Of a DNA stretch of 64,000 bases, positions 25,347-34,048 are shown in pieces. Numbering within the stretch: position 1 is the stretch's first letter; the number at the start of each line of letters is the position of its first letter. A program made the position numbers and the translations under genes. This DNA comes from Desulfuromonas versatilis (GTDB taxonomy: Bacteria; Desulfobacterota; Desulfuromonadia; Desulfuromonadales; NIT-T3): contig NZ_AP024355.1 of the NCBI RefSeq assembly GCF_019704135.1, positions 2,412,001 through 2,476,000 of the forward strand, in the 5' to 3' direction. The notes under the pieces were generated by a model that worked only from the letters and a program-made list of their open reading frames with translations, had not been told where the DNA came from and did no database searches.

Positions 25347-26200
25347 GGAGATCAACCCTGTTCCTCGGCCTGTGCCTGTTACTGACCTGGGCCGCGCCGG
25401 TTTTCGGGCATCCGCATATTCTGGATACCCAGAGCAGGCAGGAGGTCGAATTTTCCGAGCTCGTCGACGACCTGAGCAACACCAGGCTGGTTTTCATCGG
25501 CGAACTGCATGACCACGACGGCCACCACCAGGCGCAACTGGAAATTATCCGCACCCTGCATGAGGCTGGCGTAGCGCTGGCCATCGGCCTGGAGATGTTC
25601 CGCAGCGACAGCCAGGACCAGCTCGACCTCTGGGTGGCCAACCACCTGACCGAGCGCAAGTTCAAGGCGATCTACGAGCAGAACTGGAGCATGTGGGAAA
25701 GGTACCGGGACATTTTCGTCTATGCCCGGGATTTCGAGGTTCCGATGGTGGGGCTCAACATTTCGCGGGATATTACCAGGCAGGTCGCCGAGGAGGGCTT
25801 CGCTTCGTTGTCAGCGGATCAGAGCCAGGAGCTCAAGGGGATCGCCTGCAATGTCGACCCGGCTTACATGGACTACATCCGCCGCGCCATGGGCGGCCAC
25901 GGCAACCACGGCAAATCGTTCGTCTATTTCTGCGAGGCGCAGCTGGTGTGGGACAGCATCATGGCGAAAAACCTGGCCGAGTACCTCGAACAGAACCCGG
26001 AGCGCACCATCGTAGTGCTGGCCGGCAGCGGACATAACTGGAAGTACGGCATCCCGAGTCAGCTCCAGGAATACCACCCCTATCCCTACAAGGTGATCCT
26101 GCCGGAGATCATCGGCCGGGTGGACCGGACCAACGCCACCGCCACCGACGCCGACTACCTGTGGCTGGACGTCGGGGAGGACGGCTGGTCCGCCCCCTGA
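25343..26200 (+). CDS. ChaN-family heme-binding-like exported protein
   Basis: A 285-residue protein with a signal peptide (about residues 1-22). It matches the ChaN/DUF399 family: RLVFIGELHDHDGHHQAQLEII near the start, IGLEMFRSDSQDQLD, and a closing VVLAGSGHNWKYGIP. ChaN-type proteins bind heme and have been linked to iron or heme handling. No lipobox is visible, so it is probably periplasmic rather than a lipoprotein. Translation is coupled to the upstream peptidase gene. A shared role in degrading or recycling heme proteins is possible but untested. Confidence 0.85.
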   Translation: MRRSTLFLGLCLLLTWAAPVFGHPHILDTQSRQEVEFSELVDDLSNTRLVFIGELHDHDGHHQAQLEIIRTLHEAGVALAIGLEMFRSDSQDQLDLWVANHLTERKFKAIYEQNWSMWERYRDIFVYARDFEVPMVGLNISRDITRQVAEEGFASLSADQSQELKGIACNVDPAYMDYIRRAMGGHGNHGKSFVYFCEAQLVWDSIMAKNLAEYLEQNPERTIVVLAGSGHNWKYGIPSQLQEYHPYPYKVILPEIIGRVDRTNATATDADYLWLDVGEDGWSAP

Positions 26201-26235
26201 ATGCGGGCTGCCGGCCGGCTTTACTTGCCGGAGGG

Positions 26236-27207
26236 CTAAGGCAATTTGATTTCGTGGTATTTGCCGTTGATGACGAAGCGGACGCGATCCTTGAAGATCC
26301 GGTCCACCTTCGCCCCCTCGATCACCATCCCTTCCATGACCGGCAGGTCATTGACCACCGCCAGGCGGTCGCGCACATCCTCACGATAATGAACTTCGCT
26401 CACCTTGAGCTCCGGCACGGTGTCGCTGCCGACCCCGGCCAGTGCCCAGGGGGCGGTGCGGCTGTCACGGGCCGCAGAACTGGCCTGGGCGCGACTGATG
26501 GTAACCGTCCTGGCCGGCTGAGCGCTGGCCTGGGAGGGAGAGGGTTTGGTTTCCTGGATCACCACCGGCAGGCTGCTTTTGGGAATCACCACCTTCCCTT
26601 TGAGAGCGGCGGCGGTCTGCTGCAGCGATTCGGCGGTCTTTTTCAACGACTCGGCAGTCTGGCGGTTCTTTTCCACGGTCTCCTGGGCCTTCTTGCCCAA
26701 GGTTTCAAGAACGGCACCGCGGTTTTCGGCGGCAGCGGGTGCCGGCGAAGGGCTGGGGGCAGCCTCCTGGACCGGGGGCACGGGGGAAACGGCTGCGGGT
26801 GTGGATTCCGCGGGTGACTCGGGGGCCGCCATCGCCGCGGCAGGATCAGCCGCGGCAGGATCAGCCGCGGCAGGATCAGCCGCGGCAGGATCAGCCGCGG
26901 CAGGTTCGAGTGCAGGGGTTTCCGGCGTGGCCGCAGCGACGCTCTCCTGCGGCGCAGCCGCGGATTCGGCAGCCGGGGGGCTGGACAACGCGTTTTCCGG
27001 CTCGGACGGAGAGAGAGTTCCCCCGGCCAGGAAGAAAGTGCCGACCCCGATCAATACCAGCACCGCCACCAGGGGGAAGATGCTCCTCGAGCGCTTGCGG
27101 GACAGGGTGTTGCCCTGCAGGATATCCCGGGCGATATTCGATGGGCCGCCAATCTTGTCGGCTTTTTCATTTTCGAGTTTTTTCAGGGCTTTCAGGACGA
27201 AGCTCAT
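26236..27207 (-). CDS. GspB-like type II secretion assembly protein with Ala/Pro-rich repeat linker
   Basis: A 323-residue bitopic protein: cytoplasmic N-terminus (MSFVLKALKKLENEK), one membrane span at about residues 43-62, a long Ala/Pro/Glu linker, and a C-terminal GspB domain (LKVSEVHYREDVRDRLAVVNDLPVMEG, ending FVINGKYHEIKLP). GspB/ExeB works with the ExeA ATPase to place the secretin through peptidoglycan. The linker includes a perfect AADPA tandem repeat. It lies 58 bp downstream of the exeA-like gene, in the same direction. No other type II secretion gene is in the window. GGAG precedes the start. Confidence 0.82.
   Translation of the reverse strand: MSFVLKALKKLENEKADKIGGPSNIARDILQGNTLSRKRSRSIFPLVAVLVLIGVGTFFLAGGTLSPSEPENALSSPPAAESAAAPQESVAAATPETPALEPAAADPAAADPAAADPAAADPAAAMAAPESPAESTPAAVSPVPPVQEAAPSPSPAPAAAENRGAVLETLGKKAQETVEKNRQTAESLKKTAESLQQTAAALKGKVVIPKSSLPVVIQETKPSPSQASAQPARTVTISRAQASSAARDSRTAPWALAGVGSDTVPELKVSEVHYREDVRDRLAVVNDLPVMEGMVIEGAKVDRIFKDRVRFVINGKYHEIKLP
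26834..26908. repeat. In-frame 15-bp tandem repeat (four exact copies and one partial) in the gspB-like gene
   Basis: Four identical 15-bp units (GCCGCGGCAGGATCA on the plus strand, 26834-26893) and one diverged unit (26894-26908) encode AADPA steps in the periplasmic linker. Loss or gain of a unit keeps the frame and would only change linker length. Confidence 0.95.
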
Positions 27208-27265
27208 TACCGCACTCCAGCAGGGACAAAGGGGCCCAGGTTCTCCAATTGGTAAGTCAGGGGGC

Positions 27266-28117
27266 TCAGCTCAGAAAACCGCCGAACAGCTTGCGCAGAA
27301 ACGACCGGGGGCGGTTGTCGACTTCGGTGATGGCCGCATCGACCATCCTGCCGGTCACCTCGCGACATCCCTCGGCATATCCGACCAGCAGCGCCCGATC
27401 GCAGAGGATATTGATCAGCCGGGGCAGCCCACCCGAGAACCGGTAGATCTTCTTTAGCGCCGCACTGCCGAAAACCTGTTGATGGGAGCCGCCGGCCACT
27501 CGGATGCGATGGCTGATATAATCGCAGCTATCCTGGAAATCCATGGTGTTCAGATGATAACGGACGGTAATCCGCTGGTTGAGCTGGCGCAGTTCGTTGC
27601 GTGAGAGCAGCTCGCCGAGTTCGGGCTGGCCGACCAGCACGATCTGGATCAGCTTGTCGGTATCCGTTTCGAGGTTGGAGAGCAGGCGAATCTGCTCGAG
27701 CACCTGGGGTTCGAGGTTCTGGGCCTCATCGATCACCAGCACGACCGAGCGCCCTTCGGCGCGTCGGGTCAGCAGGAACTGGTTCAGGGCATGCAGCAGA
27801 TCCGAATGGCTGGTGGAATCCGCCTGGATGCCGTACTCGCGATTGATGCTGCGCAGAAGATCCAGGGATGAAAGGCAGGGATTGAAGATAAATGCCACCT
27901 TGTAGGCATCCTCGTCCAGCTCCCCCAACAGGGTGCGCAGAACCGTGGTCTTGCCCGTACCGACCTCCCCGGTGACCGCGATGAACCCGCAATGATCCTG
28001 GATGCCGTAGAGCAGGTGGGCGAAGACTTCCTTGTGGTTTTTGCTCAGGAAAATAAAGCGGGGATTAGGCGTAATTGTGAAGGGTTTTTCCTTGAATCCA
28101 AAAAAATCAAGATACAT
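27266..28117 (-). CDS. ExeA-like AAA+ ATPase of the GspAB type
   Basis: A 283-residue protein starting MYLDFFGFKEKPF, the standard opening of ExeA/GspA-type ATPases. Walker A is GEVGTGKTT (50-58) and Walker B is VVLVIDEAQN. The sensor region is SGGLPRLINILCDRAL near the end. The peptidoglycan-binding domain of full-length ExeA is missing, which is common in this bacterial group. It would power GspB-dependent secretin assembly or a related envelope process. ATG 28117 is preferred over a start 45 bases upstream because it matches the family N-terminus. A second ExeA-like gene lies at 58627. Confidence 0.88.
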   Translation of the reverse strand: MYLDFFGFKEKPFTITPNPRFIFLSKNHKEVFAHLLYGIQDHCGFIAVTGEVGTGKTTVLRTLLGELDEDAYKVAFIFNPCLSSLDLLRSINREYGIQADSTSHSDLLHALNQFLLTRRAEGRSVVLVIDEAQNLEPQVLEQIRLLSNLETDTDKLIQIVLVGQPELGELLSRNELRQLNQRITVRYHLNTMDFQDSCDYISHRIRVAGGSHQQVFGSAALKKIYRFSGGLPRLINILCDRALLVGYAEGCREVTGRMVDAAITEVDNRPRSFLRKLFGGFLS

Positions 28118-28342
28118 GAACCCTGCTTCTCCTCGGCTCTTGAAGAGGGAAAAATCCGGCATTTTTCAAGCCCTTACTCTCCCACATATCCCCCTGATTT
28201 TCAAGAGCAAAGTATGCCCGACCGCAGATTGCCGGGTGCGGTACCGTTCGCAGGGTTACCTGCTATTCTTTAGAAACCGATCATAATTGAAATCGTCCAG
28301 AGGCCACGGGCCGATCCCCTGCCAAGGAGGGAGCACCGTCAG

Positions 28343-30055
28343 ATGAGCGACTGGAAGAGCTTCACCCACGAACCGAAAATCGCCTATTTCTCCATGGAGA
28401 TAGGTTTGTCTACCGACATCCCCACCTACAGCGGCGGACTCGGCATCCTCGCCGGAGATACCATCAAAAGCGCGGCGGATCTCAAACTGCCGATGGTGGC
28501 CGTCACCCTGGCCAGCCGCAAGGGCTATTTCCGCCAGAAACTCGCGACCGATGGCTGGCAACAGGAATTTTTCGTCGAATGGAAGCCCGAGTCGCGGATG
28601 GAGCTGCTGCCGGCCAAGACCCTGGTGTCCATTGAGAACCGGGACGTGAAAATCCAGGCCTGGCTGTACCGGGTGAAAAGCCCGACCGGCGGTGAAGTTC
28701 CGGTGCTGTTCCTGGACACCGATATCCCGGGGAACATGGAGGAGGACCGCCGGATAACCGATCAGCTCTACGGTGGCGACCTCGAATACCGGCTGAAACA
28801 GGAGATCGTCCTCGGCATCGGCGGCGCCAGGCTGCTCAGCGTACTCGGCTTCACCATCAAGAAATTCCACCTGAATGAGGGGCACGCGAGCCTGCTGACC
28901 CTTGAGTTGCTGGCCAAGGCCCGTTTACCGGTGGAGGACACCTGGGACGAACGGGCCTCCTGGGAGACCCGCCGGGTCATGGAGCAGTGCGTCTTCACCA
29001 CCCACACGCCGGTGGAGGCGGGCCACGACCGCTTCCCCTACCCCCTGGTCAAGCGGGTCCTGGGCGAACCCGTCCCCTTCCCCCTGCTGCAGGAGCTGGC
29101 CGGGCAGAAAGAGCTGAACATGACCGTCCTGGCGATGAACCTGAGCCGCTTCGTCAACGGCGTCGCCAAGAAGCATGGGGAGATTTCCAAATCCCTTTTC
29201 CCGGGTTTCGAAATCCACGCCATCACCAACGGCATCCACCCATTCACCTGGGCCTCACCCTACTTCGTCGCCCTGTACGACCAATACCTGCCGAGTTGGG
29301 CCAACGAACCTGAACTGCTGGTGCGGGTGGACAATATTCCCGACGAGGAGATCTGGGAAGCCCACTCCGGGGCCAAGGCCTACCTGTTCCAGTACATCGA
29401 AGAAACCACCGGGGTAAAGCTCGACCCGGAAATCCTGACCATCGGCTTCGCCAGGCGCTCGGCCACCTACAAGCGGGGGGATCTGATCTTCAGCGACCCG
29501 GATCGTCTCGCCCGGATCGGCGAAGGGAAGTTGCAGCTGGTTTTCGGGGGCAAGGCCCACCCCTCCGACGTGCCCGGCAAGCAGGTCATCCAGCAGATAT
29601 TCAAGCACATGGATCAATTGCGGGGAAAGGTCAAGGCCGTCTACCTGGAAAACTACAACATGGATGTCGCCTACCGCCTCATTCCCGGAGTGGACCTGTG
29701 GCTGAACAACCCCATCCGTCCCCTGGAGGCCTCAGGCACCAGCGGGATGAAGGCAGCCCTGAACGGCGTACCCAATTTCAGCATTCTCGACGGCTGGTGG
29801 ATTGAGGGGCATATCGAAGGGGTCACCGGGTGGTCCATCGGCCCCCCTCCTACCGAGTCATCCTTGACGGCCAACGATTCGAAAGAGGACGTCAATGACC
29901 TCTATTCCAAGCTGGAACAGGTGATCCTCCCCTTGTATTACGACGACCGGCCCGGCTGGATACGAACCATGAAAAACGCTATCGGTAAAAATGCCTACTA
30001 TTTCAACACCCACGCCATGCTCAGGCGCTATGTGACCGAAGCCTACATTCGCTGA
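28343..30055 (+). CDS. Alpha-glucan (glycogen) phosphorylase, short form
   Basis: A 570-residue enzyme opening with IAYFSMEIGLSTDIPTYSGGLGILAGD, characteristic of the short alpha-glucan phosphorylases (about 550-720 residues, versus about 800 in E. coli GlgP). The pyridoxal-phosphate lysine lies in EASGTSGMKAALNG. It would release glucose-1-phosphate from glycogen or maltodextrin in the cytoplasm. The start has GGAGGG 11 bases upstream. It is divergent from the exeA-like gene and appears monocistronic, with a hairpin after it. No other glycogen gene is in the window. Confidence 0.92.
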   Translation: MSDWKSFTHEPKIAYFSMEIGLSTDIPTYSGGLGILAGDTIKSAADLKLPMVAVTLASRKGYFRQKLATDGWQQEFFVEWKPESRMELLPAKTLVSIENRDVKIQAWLYRVKSPTGGEVPVLFLDTDIPGNMEEDRRITDQLYGGDLEYRLKQEIVLGIGGARLLSVLGFTIKKFHLNEGHASLLTLELLAKARLPVEDTWDERASWETRRVMEQCVFTTHTPVEAGHDRFPYPLVKRVLGEPVPFPLLQELAGQKELNMTVLAMNLSRFVNGVAKKHGEISKSLFPGFEIHAITNGIHPFTWASPYFVALYDQYLPSWANEPELLVRVDNIPDEEIWEAHSGAKAYLFQYIEETTGVKLDPEILTIGFARRSATYKRGDLIFSDPDRLARIGEGKLQLVFGGKAHPSDVPGKQVIQQIFKHMDQLRGKVKAVYLENYNMDVAYRLIPGVDLWLNNPIRPLEASGTSGMKAALNGVPNFSILDGWWIEGHIEGVTGWSIGPPPTESSLTANDSKEDVNDLYSKLEQVILPLYYDDRPGWIRTMKNAIGKNAYYFNTHAMLRRYVTEAYIR

Positions 30056-30076
30056 ACCGGTCCCCCACAACGGGCA

Positions 30077-30105
30077 AAGCCCGCATCGTTGCGGGATGCG
30101 GGCTT
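30077..30105 (+). terminator. Hairpin after the phosphorylase gene
   Basis: An 11-bp stem, AAGCCCGCATC with GATGCGGGCTT, has a 7-base loop and starts 22 bp after the stop. A short T-stretch (AGTTTTA) follows 5 bases later. It is a probable terminator. Confidence 0.65.
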
Positions 30106-30152
30106 CACGCAGTTTTACCTACGCCATCTGATTGCCACTTCCACCGAGGAAA

Positions 30153-30347
30153 CTACTGTTCCCGCGCCCGCCGCTCGTGACCGAGGTACAACCGTTTGCT
30201 TTGTCCACGGATGGGATCGCAACGAACGTCGACCCAACCACTCGAGCGTTTGAATTTGCGGATCAGGTTTTTGTCAATCAGCTGGCTCAGCAGGAAGGGC
30301 TTGACCATATCCTGGCCGCGATCGGGGTACATGATTCGGATAAGCAT
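30153..30347 (-). CDS. Small GSU3473-like protein (copy 1)
   Basis: A 64-residue protein, MLIRIMYPDRGQDMVKPFLLSQLIDKNLIRKFKRSSGWVDVRCDPIRG in outline, ending YLGHERRAREQ. From memory it matches a small family of unknown function typified by Geobacter GSU3473 (opening MLI, middle F-x-R-S-x-GW, end Y-x-G-x-ERR). AAAGGAG precedes the start. It is divergent from a second copy at 30499. The pattern of a basic core and terminal ERR suggests nucleic-acid or membrane interaction, but no function is known. Confidence 0.6.
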   Translation of the reverse strand: MLIRIMYPDRGQDMVKPFLLSQLIDKNLIRKFKRSSGWVDVRCDPIRGQSKRLYLGHERRAREQ

Positions 30348-30498
30348 GGGCAGCTCCTTTAGCAGGAAAGGACCAGACCTCTACCCAGTAGTTAGGCACA
30401 ATTTTCACGGAATGCAAGCAAGTTGCAAGTTGAAAATTCGGGATTTTATGGTTTGCTTTTCCTGGTTCGGGAACCCGCCAGATGGGAGATTTGCGGCC

Positions 30499-30690
30499 AT
30501 GCTGATCAAGGTGCTTTTTAAGAACGGTAAGCAGGAGAGGGTTACGCCGAAATACCTGGACCACCTGATCAATCTGCAGCAGGTGGCAAGGTTCGAAAGG
30601 ACCGAAGGGTGGATTACCCCCGGGCTTGACCCGACCCGGGCGATGAAAAGCAAACCTTACCGGGGACGGGAGCGGCGCACGACCTGGTAG
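30499..30690 (+). CDS. Small GSU3473-like protein (copy 2)
   Basis: A 63-residue protein. It aligns with copy 1: MLIKVLFKNG against MLIRIMYPDR, LDHLINLQQVARFERTEGWI against LSQLIDKNLIRKFKRSSGWV, LDPTRA against CDPIRG, and YRGRERRTTW against YLGHERRAREQ. GGGAG lies 10 bases upstream of the ATG. It is head-to-head with copy 1 across about 150 bp, so the two share a regulatory region. The function is unknown. Confidence 0.6.
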   Translation: MLIKVLFKNGKQERVTPKYLDHLINLQQVARFERTEGWITPGLDPTRAMKSKPYRGRERRTTW

Positions 30691-30720
30691 GGCCGGCCAA
30701 AGGCAGAAGGTAAAAAACAA

Positions 30721-30747
30721 GGGCCCGCATCAATTCGATGCAGGCCC
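30721..30747 (-). terminator. Terminator after tRNA-Arg / apt
   Basis: An 11-bp stem with one mismatch (30721-30731 with 30737-30747) has a 5-base loop. On the minus strand TTGTTTTTTACC follows. It lies 15 bp beyond the tRNA 3' end. Confidence 0.85.
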
Positions 30748-30761
30748 TCGAGTATTGCAAA

Positions 30762-30838
30762 TGGCGGCCCCGGCGCGATTCGAACGCACGACCTACCGCT
30801 TAGGAGGCGGTTGCTCTATCCTGCTGAGCTACGAGGCC
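30762..30838 (-). tRNA. tRNA-Arg (anticodon CCU)
   Basis: A 77-nt cloverleaf read on the minus strand. The acceptor GGCCTCG pairs with CGGGGCC (one G-T pair), with encoded CCA at 30762-30764. The D arm is GCTCAGCAGGATAGAGC and the T arm has GTTCGAATC. The anticodon stem ACCGC/GCGGT holds loop CTCCTAA, giving anticodon CCT. It reads the AGG arginine codon. Confidence 0.95.
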
Positions 30839-30905
30839 ACAAGGGGTGTCTTTTATACCTGATCGGACCCGCGACTGGCAAGCCCTTTTTCCCCCACCTC
30901 GACAA

Positions 30906-31421
30906 TCAGAACTGTAACAGGCTGTAGACCTTCCCCTCCGGAAGGCGCTTACGCCCTTCGAGAAACTCGAGTTCGGCCATGAAGGCGCATTCCACGACTT
31001 CGGCCCCGAGATCCTCCACCAGGTCGAGCACGGCGGCCATGGTCCCGCCGGTGGCCAGCAGGTCATCGGCGATGATCACCCGTGCTCCGGGCTTGAAGGC
31101 ATCTTCGTGGATCTCCAGCGTGTCGGTGCCGTATTCCAACTCATAGGTTTTGCGGCGGGTCTTGTAGGGCAACTTCCCCGGCTTGCGCACCAGGGTCACC
31201 CCGGTACCGAGTTTGTAGGCCAGGGCCGAACCCAGGATGAAGCCGCGGGCCTCAACGCCGACAACCTGGTCGATTTTCTGCCCGAGGTAGCGATGGGCGA
31301 TAAGATCGACCATGCGATGGAAACTCCGCCCATCGGCCAGCAGGGTGGTGATGTCCTTGAACACGATCCCCTTTTTGGGAAAGTCGGGGATGTCCCGGAT
31401 GATATTTTTCAACTCTTCCAC
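30906..31421 (-). CDS. apt: Adenine phosphoribosyltransferase
   Basis: A 171-residue enzyme that makes AMP from adenine and PRPP in purine salvage. The PRPP-binding loop is [13 protein letters not shown], and [15 protein letters not shown] is the typical Apt N-terminus. GTG 31421 is preferred over TTG 31427 because AGGAG lies 6 bases before it and the protein then begins like other Apt proteins. It follows rpoS by 60 bp in the same direction and precedes tRNA-Arg. Confidence 0.95.
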   Translation of the reverse strand: MEELKNIIRDIPDFPKKGIVFKDITTLLADGRSFHRMVDLIAHRYLGQKIDQVVGVEARGFILGSALAYKLGTGVTLVRKPGKLPYKTRRKTYELEYGTDTLEIHEDAFKPGARVIIADDLLATGGTMAAVLDLVEDLGAEVVECAFMAELEFLEGRKRLPEGKVYSLLQF

Positions 31422-31481
31422 GAGCAACTCCTGAATAGGCTTGGGTGGCGTTACTTTAGGCTCTCAGGCGGCACGGCCTGA

Positions 31482-32480
31482 TCAATCGTCTTCGCCCTGG
31501 GCCTCTGCGATTCCGACAGCGCTTTTTTCTTCCCGGATTTTTCTGAGCTTTTCGAGACTTTTCGCCTCGATCTGGCGGATGCGTTCGCGAGTCACCCCAA
31601 AGCGACGGCCGATGGTGTCGAGGGTTTGGGGCTCGCGATCATCCAGTCCAAAGCGCAGGGTAAGGATCTCTCTCTCGTTTTCGCTGAGCGTTCCCAGCCA
31701 CTCGGCCACGTGCGCGTACTTGTTGAGATCCTCGATAAGCGTCGAGGGGTCCACGGCGGAGGGGTCCTCGATGGTATCCATGAGGCTGTAATCGTTGTTC
31801 TCCCCCATGGGGTGCTCGATGGAGTAGGTCTTCTTGACCAGCACCATGAGGCGTCTGACATAGCTCGGTTGAACTCCCATGGCTTCCGCCAGCTCGTTTA
31901 CCTGGGGTTCGCGGTTGAATTTGTGCACCAGTTCGCGGCTGATCTTGATCAGCTTGTTGATGTCATCCGAGACATGCACCGGCAGGCGGATGGTGCGGCT
32001 CTGGTTGACCAGGGCCCGCTCGATGGACTGGCGGATCCACCAGGTTGCGTAGGTGGAAAAACGGCACTCCTTGCTCAACTTGAACCGTTCGACCGCCTTG
32101 ATGAGCCCCATGTTCCCCTCCTCGATCAGATCGAGGAATGGCAGACCGCGATTCATGTAGCGCTTGGCGATTTTCACCACCAGCCGCAGGTTGGATTCGA
32201 TCATCCGGTCGCGGGCGGACTTGTCCCCCTGGGAAATCCTCCGGGCAAGCTCCCGCTCCTCTTCGGCGGTCAACAGGTTGGTCTTCTGGATCTCCTTGAG
32301 ATAGAGCTTGATGGCATCGTCCGAATGGTCGTCGTACTGGTGCTCCTGCTCCTCTTCTTCCTTTTCGTCGTCCTCGGCCTGGTCCTCCTCGGAGGGGGTG
32401 AAGTCCTCAGGGTTATCATCCTCTTCGGCGGCGTCGCGATCGAGGTCCATATCGTCGTAGTCGTAGATCGTTTCGTCCAT
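31482..32480 (-). CDS. rpoS: RNA polymerase sigma factor RpoS
   Basis: A 332-residue sigma-70-family factor. A very acidic N-terminal stretch (about residues 1-55) is followed by region 1.2/2 (IKLYLKEIQKTNLLTAEEE, LVVKIAKRYMNRGLPFLDLIEEGNMGLIKAVERF), region 2.4 (FSTYATWWIRQSIERAL) and region 4.2 (VTRERIRQIEAKSLEKLRK). It lacks the long RpoD region 1.1/non-conserved insert. The nlpD-rpoS order with surE and pcm upstream is the classic RpoS context. It would direct stationary-phase and stress transcription. The acidic tail is longer than in E. coli RpoS. Confidence 0.92.
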   Translation of the reverse strand: MDETIYDYDDMDLDRDAAEEDDNPEDFTPSEEDQAEDDEKEEEEQEHQYDDHSDDAIKLYLKEIQKTNLLTAEEERELARRISQGDKSARDRMIESNLRLVVKIAKRYMNRGLPFLDLIEEGNMGLIKAVERFKLSKECRFSTYATWWIRQSIERALVNQSRTIRLPVHVSDDINKLIKISRELVHKFNREPQVNELAEAMGVQPSYVRRLMVLVKKTYSIEHPMGENNDYSLMDTIEDPSAVDPSTLIEDLNKYAHVAEWLGTLSENEREILTLRFGLDDREPQTLDTIGRRFGVTRERIRQIEAKSLEKLRKIREEKSAVGIAEAQGEDD

Positions 32481-32545
32481 TGCGAGTTGGTTCTCCAGCT
32501 GGGGAAAAGTGAAAAAGCCTTAAAAATTCTAAGAGATAGGGGAAA

Positions 32546-33328
32546 TCAAGGCAAGTAAAAAATGGGGTCGACCGCCTGTTTGCCATGGCGGATTTCAAAA
32601 TGAAGCCGAGGGTTCCCTCCGCTTGGTGGCCTTCCCGAAAGAGCGATTTTCTGCCCCTGGCCGACAAACGTCCCGGCCTTGACCAGATTCGACTGATTAT
32701 ACCCGTAAACCGTGTAGAAGGAATCGTCGTGCTTGAGAATGATCAGGTTGCCGAAACCCTTGACTCCGTTGCCGCTGTAGATGACCTGCCCGGCCGCCGA
32801 TGACTGAACGGCCGACCCCGGCGCGGCGGCAATCTCGATCCCTTTGCTCACCTCGCCGTTTTTTTGCCCGAATCCCCGCAGGATTTTCCCTTTGAGGGGA
32901 TAGATGAACTTGCCCTTGACAGCGGTTGGCGGTGGCGCAGCGGTGCGCTGCGGAGCCGGGGGCTGCGGTTTGGGCGCTGCTGCAGGGGCCGGGGATGGGC
33001 TCTTGACCCACCCTGCGGGTCCGGATGGCGCCGATGCCGACGGAGGCACGCCGGCTGGTGCCGCAGGGGTTCCCGTCGACGGGGGCACGGTGGCCGGGAC
33101 CTGGAGGACACTGCTGGCACCGGGGATGAACAACCTGCTCCCGACACGCAAGCGGGACGGATCGTCGATGCCGTTGATGCGGGCGATGTACCTCTCGTCA
33201 ACCCCATAGGCTCGGCTTATCCGATAAAGGGTCTGCCCCTGGTGAACCTCGTGAAAAACCCCTTCCGTCGTCGCGCATCCCCACAACAAGGGAAGCAACA
33301 GGAGGGTTTTATATGATCGAAGCACCAT
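32546..33328 (-). CDS. nlpD: NlpD-like lipoprotein: LysM plus LytM/M23 domain
   Basis: A 260-residue lipoprotein with lipobox cysteine C18 (LLWGCA). A LysM domain (HEVHQGQTLYRISRAYGVDERYIARINGI) leads into a Pro/Ala linker and a C-terminal M23/LytM domain (KGIEIAAAPGSAVQSSAAGQVIYSGNG, ending LHFEIRHG). The first zinc-ligand pair normally reads HxGxD; here it is KGIEI, so the His and Asp are missing. As in E. coli NlpD it is therefore probably an activator of a murein amidase rather than an enzyme. It lies directly upstream of rpoS, and in enterics the rpoS promoter lies inside nlpD. Confidence 0.9.
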   Translation of the reverse strand: MVLRSYKTLLLLPLLWGCATTEGVFHEVHQGQTLYRISRAYGVDERYIARINGIDDPSRLRVGSRLFIPGASSVLQVPATVPPSTGTPAAPAGVPPSASAPSGPAGWVKSPSPAPAAAPKPQPPAPQRTAAPPPTAVKGKFIYPLKGKILRGFGQKNGEVSKGIEIAAAPGSAVQSSAAGQVIYSGNGVKGFGNLIILKHDDSFYTVYGYNQSNLVKAGTFVGQGQKIALSGRPPSGGNPRLHFEIRHGKQAVDPIFYLP

Positions 33329-33446
33329 GTTCCCCCACTGGATTCGAATTCCCCCGGACCTCCGCCGACCACCCTAGCGAAAACCGCCCGGTTTCGTCAA
33401 CCTCGACAAAAACCGGCGGCCGCAAACCGGCCCGGCCGTTGCGTAG

Positions 33447-34040
33447 TCAGAAGACGAATTTGAATACCAGAACCCCGCCGACCAGCAGAACCATGAAAAC
33501 GATCGTCAGCAGGTTGAAATATTTTTCGATGAACTCGCGTATCGCAGGCCCATAGCGGTATATCAGCCAGCCCACCAGGTAAAACCTCAGGCTCCGACTG
33601 ACCGCGGAGGCGAGGATAAATACGGGGAAGTTGATCTTGAAGGCCCCGGCGCCAATGGTGATCACCTTGTAGGGGATGGGGGTAAACCCGGCGGTGAAAA
33701 CCGTCAGAAAATCATACGCCGAAAACAGCCCCTGCACCCTGGCGAAAACCTCCTCGGTGAAGCCCGGCACATAATTGAAGAAGTAGCTGTCGACCACGCC
33801 CCAAAGGCTGTAGCCGATCCCATACCCTGCAACCCCGCCGAGCACCGACCCGACCGAGGCGATAAGGGCAAAACGGAAGGCCCCGGCAGGCAGGGCGATG
33901 CACAGGGTGATCAGCAGGACATCGGGGGGGATGGGGAAGAAGGAAGATTCGGCAAACGCCAACAGGAAAAGGGCCGGGACCCCATAGGGGGTTTCGGCCC
34001 AATGCAGAACCCAGTCGTAGAGCCTCCGCACCAGTTGCAT
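33447..34040 (-). CDS. YqaA/DedA-family (SNARE-associated) membrane protein
   Basis: A 197-residue inner-membrane protein with about five hydrophobic segments. Features such as LLAFAESSFFPIPPDVLLI, GSVLGGVAGYGIGY and FTAGFTPIPYKVITIGAGAF are typical of the YqaA branch of the DedA superfamily. DedA-type proteins are thought to move lipids or undecaprenyl carriers across the membrane. ATG 34040 gives the family N-terminus; the frame stays open further upstream inside pcm without a supported start. It lies 8 bp after the pcm stop and 118 bp before nlpD. Confidence 0.85.
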   Translation of the reverse strand: MQLVRRLYDWVLHWAETPYGVPALFLLAFAESSFFPIPPDVLLITLCIALPAGAFRFALIASVGSVLGGVAGYGIGYSLWGVVDSYFFNYVPGFTEEVFARVQGLFSAYDFLTVFTAGFTPIPYKVITIGAGAFKINFPVFILASAVSRSLRFYLVGWLIYRYGPAIREFIEKYFNLLTIVFMVLLVGGVLVFKFVF

Positions 34041-34048
34041 AGGTCGAC

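Noticed and set aside
30196-30498. N-terminal extension of the 30499 gene
   Set aside because: The open frame continues upstream but resembles nothing, and the GSU3473-like sequence begins at the ATG at 30499 with a ribosome site before it.
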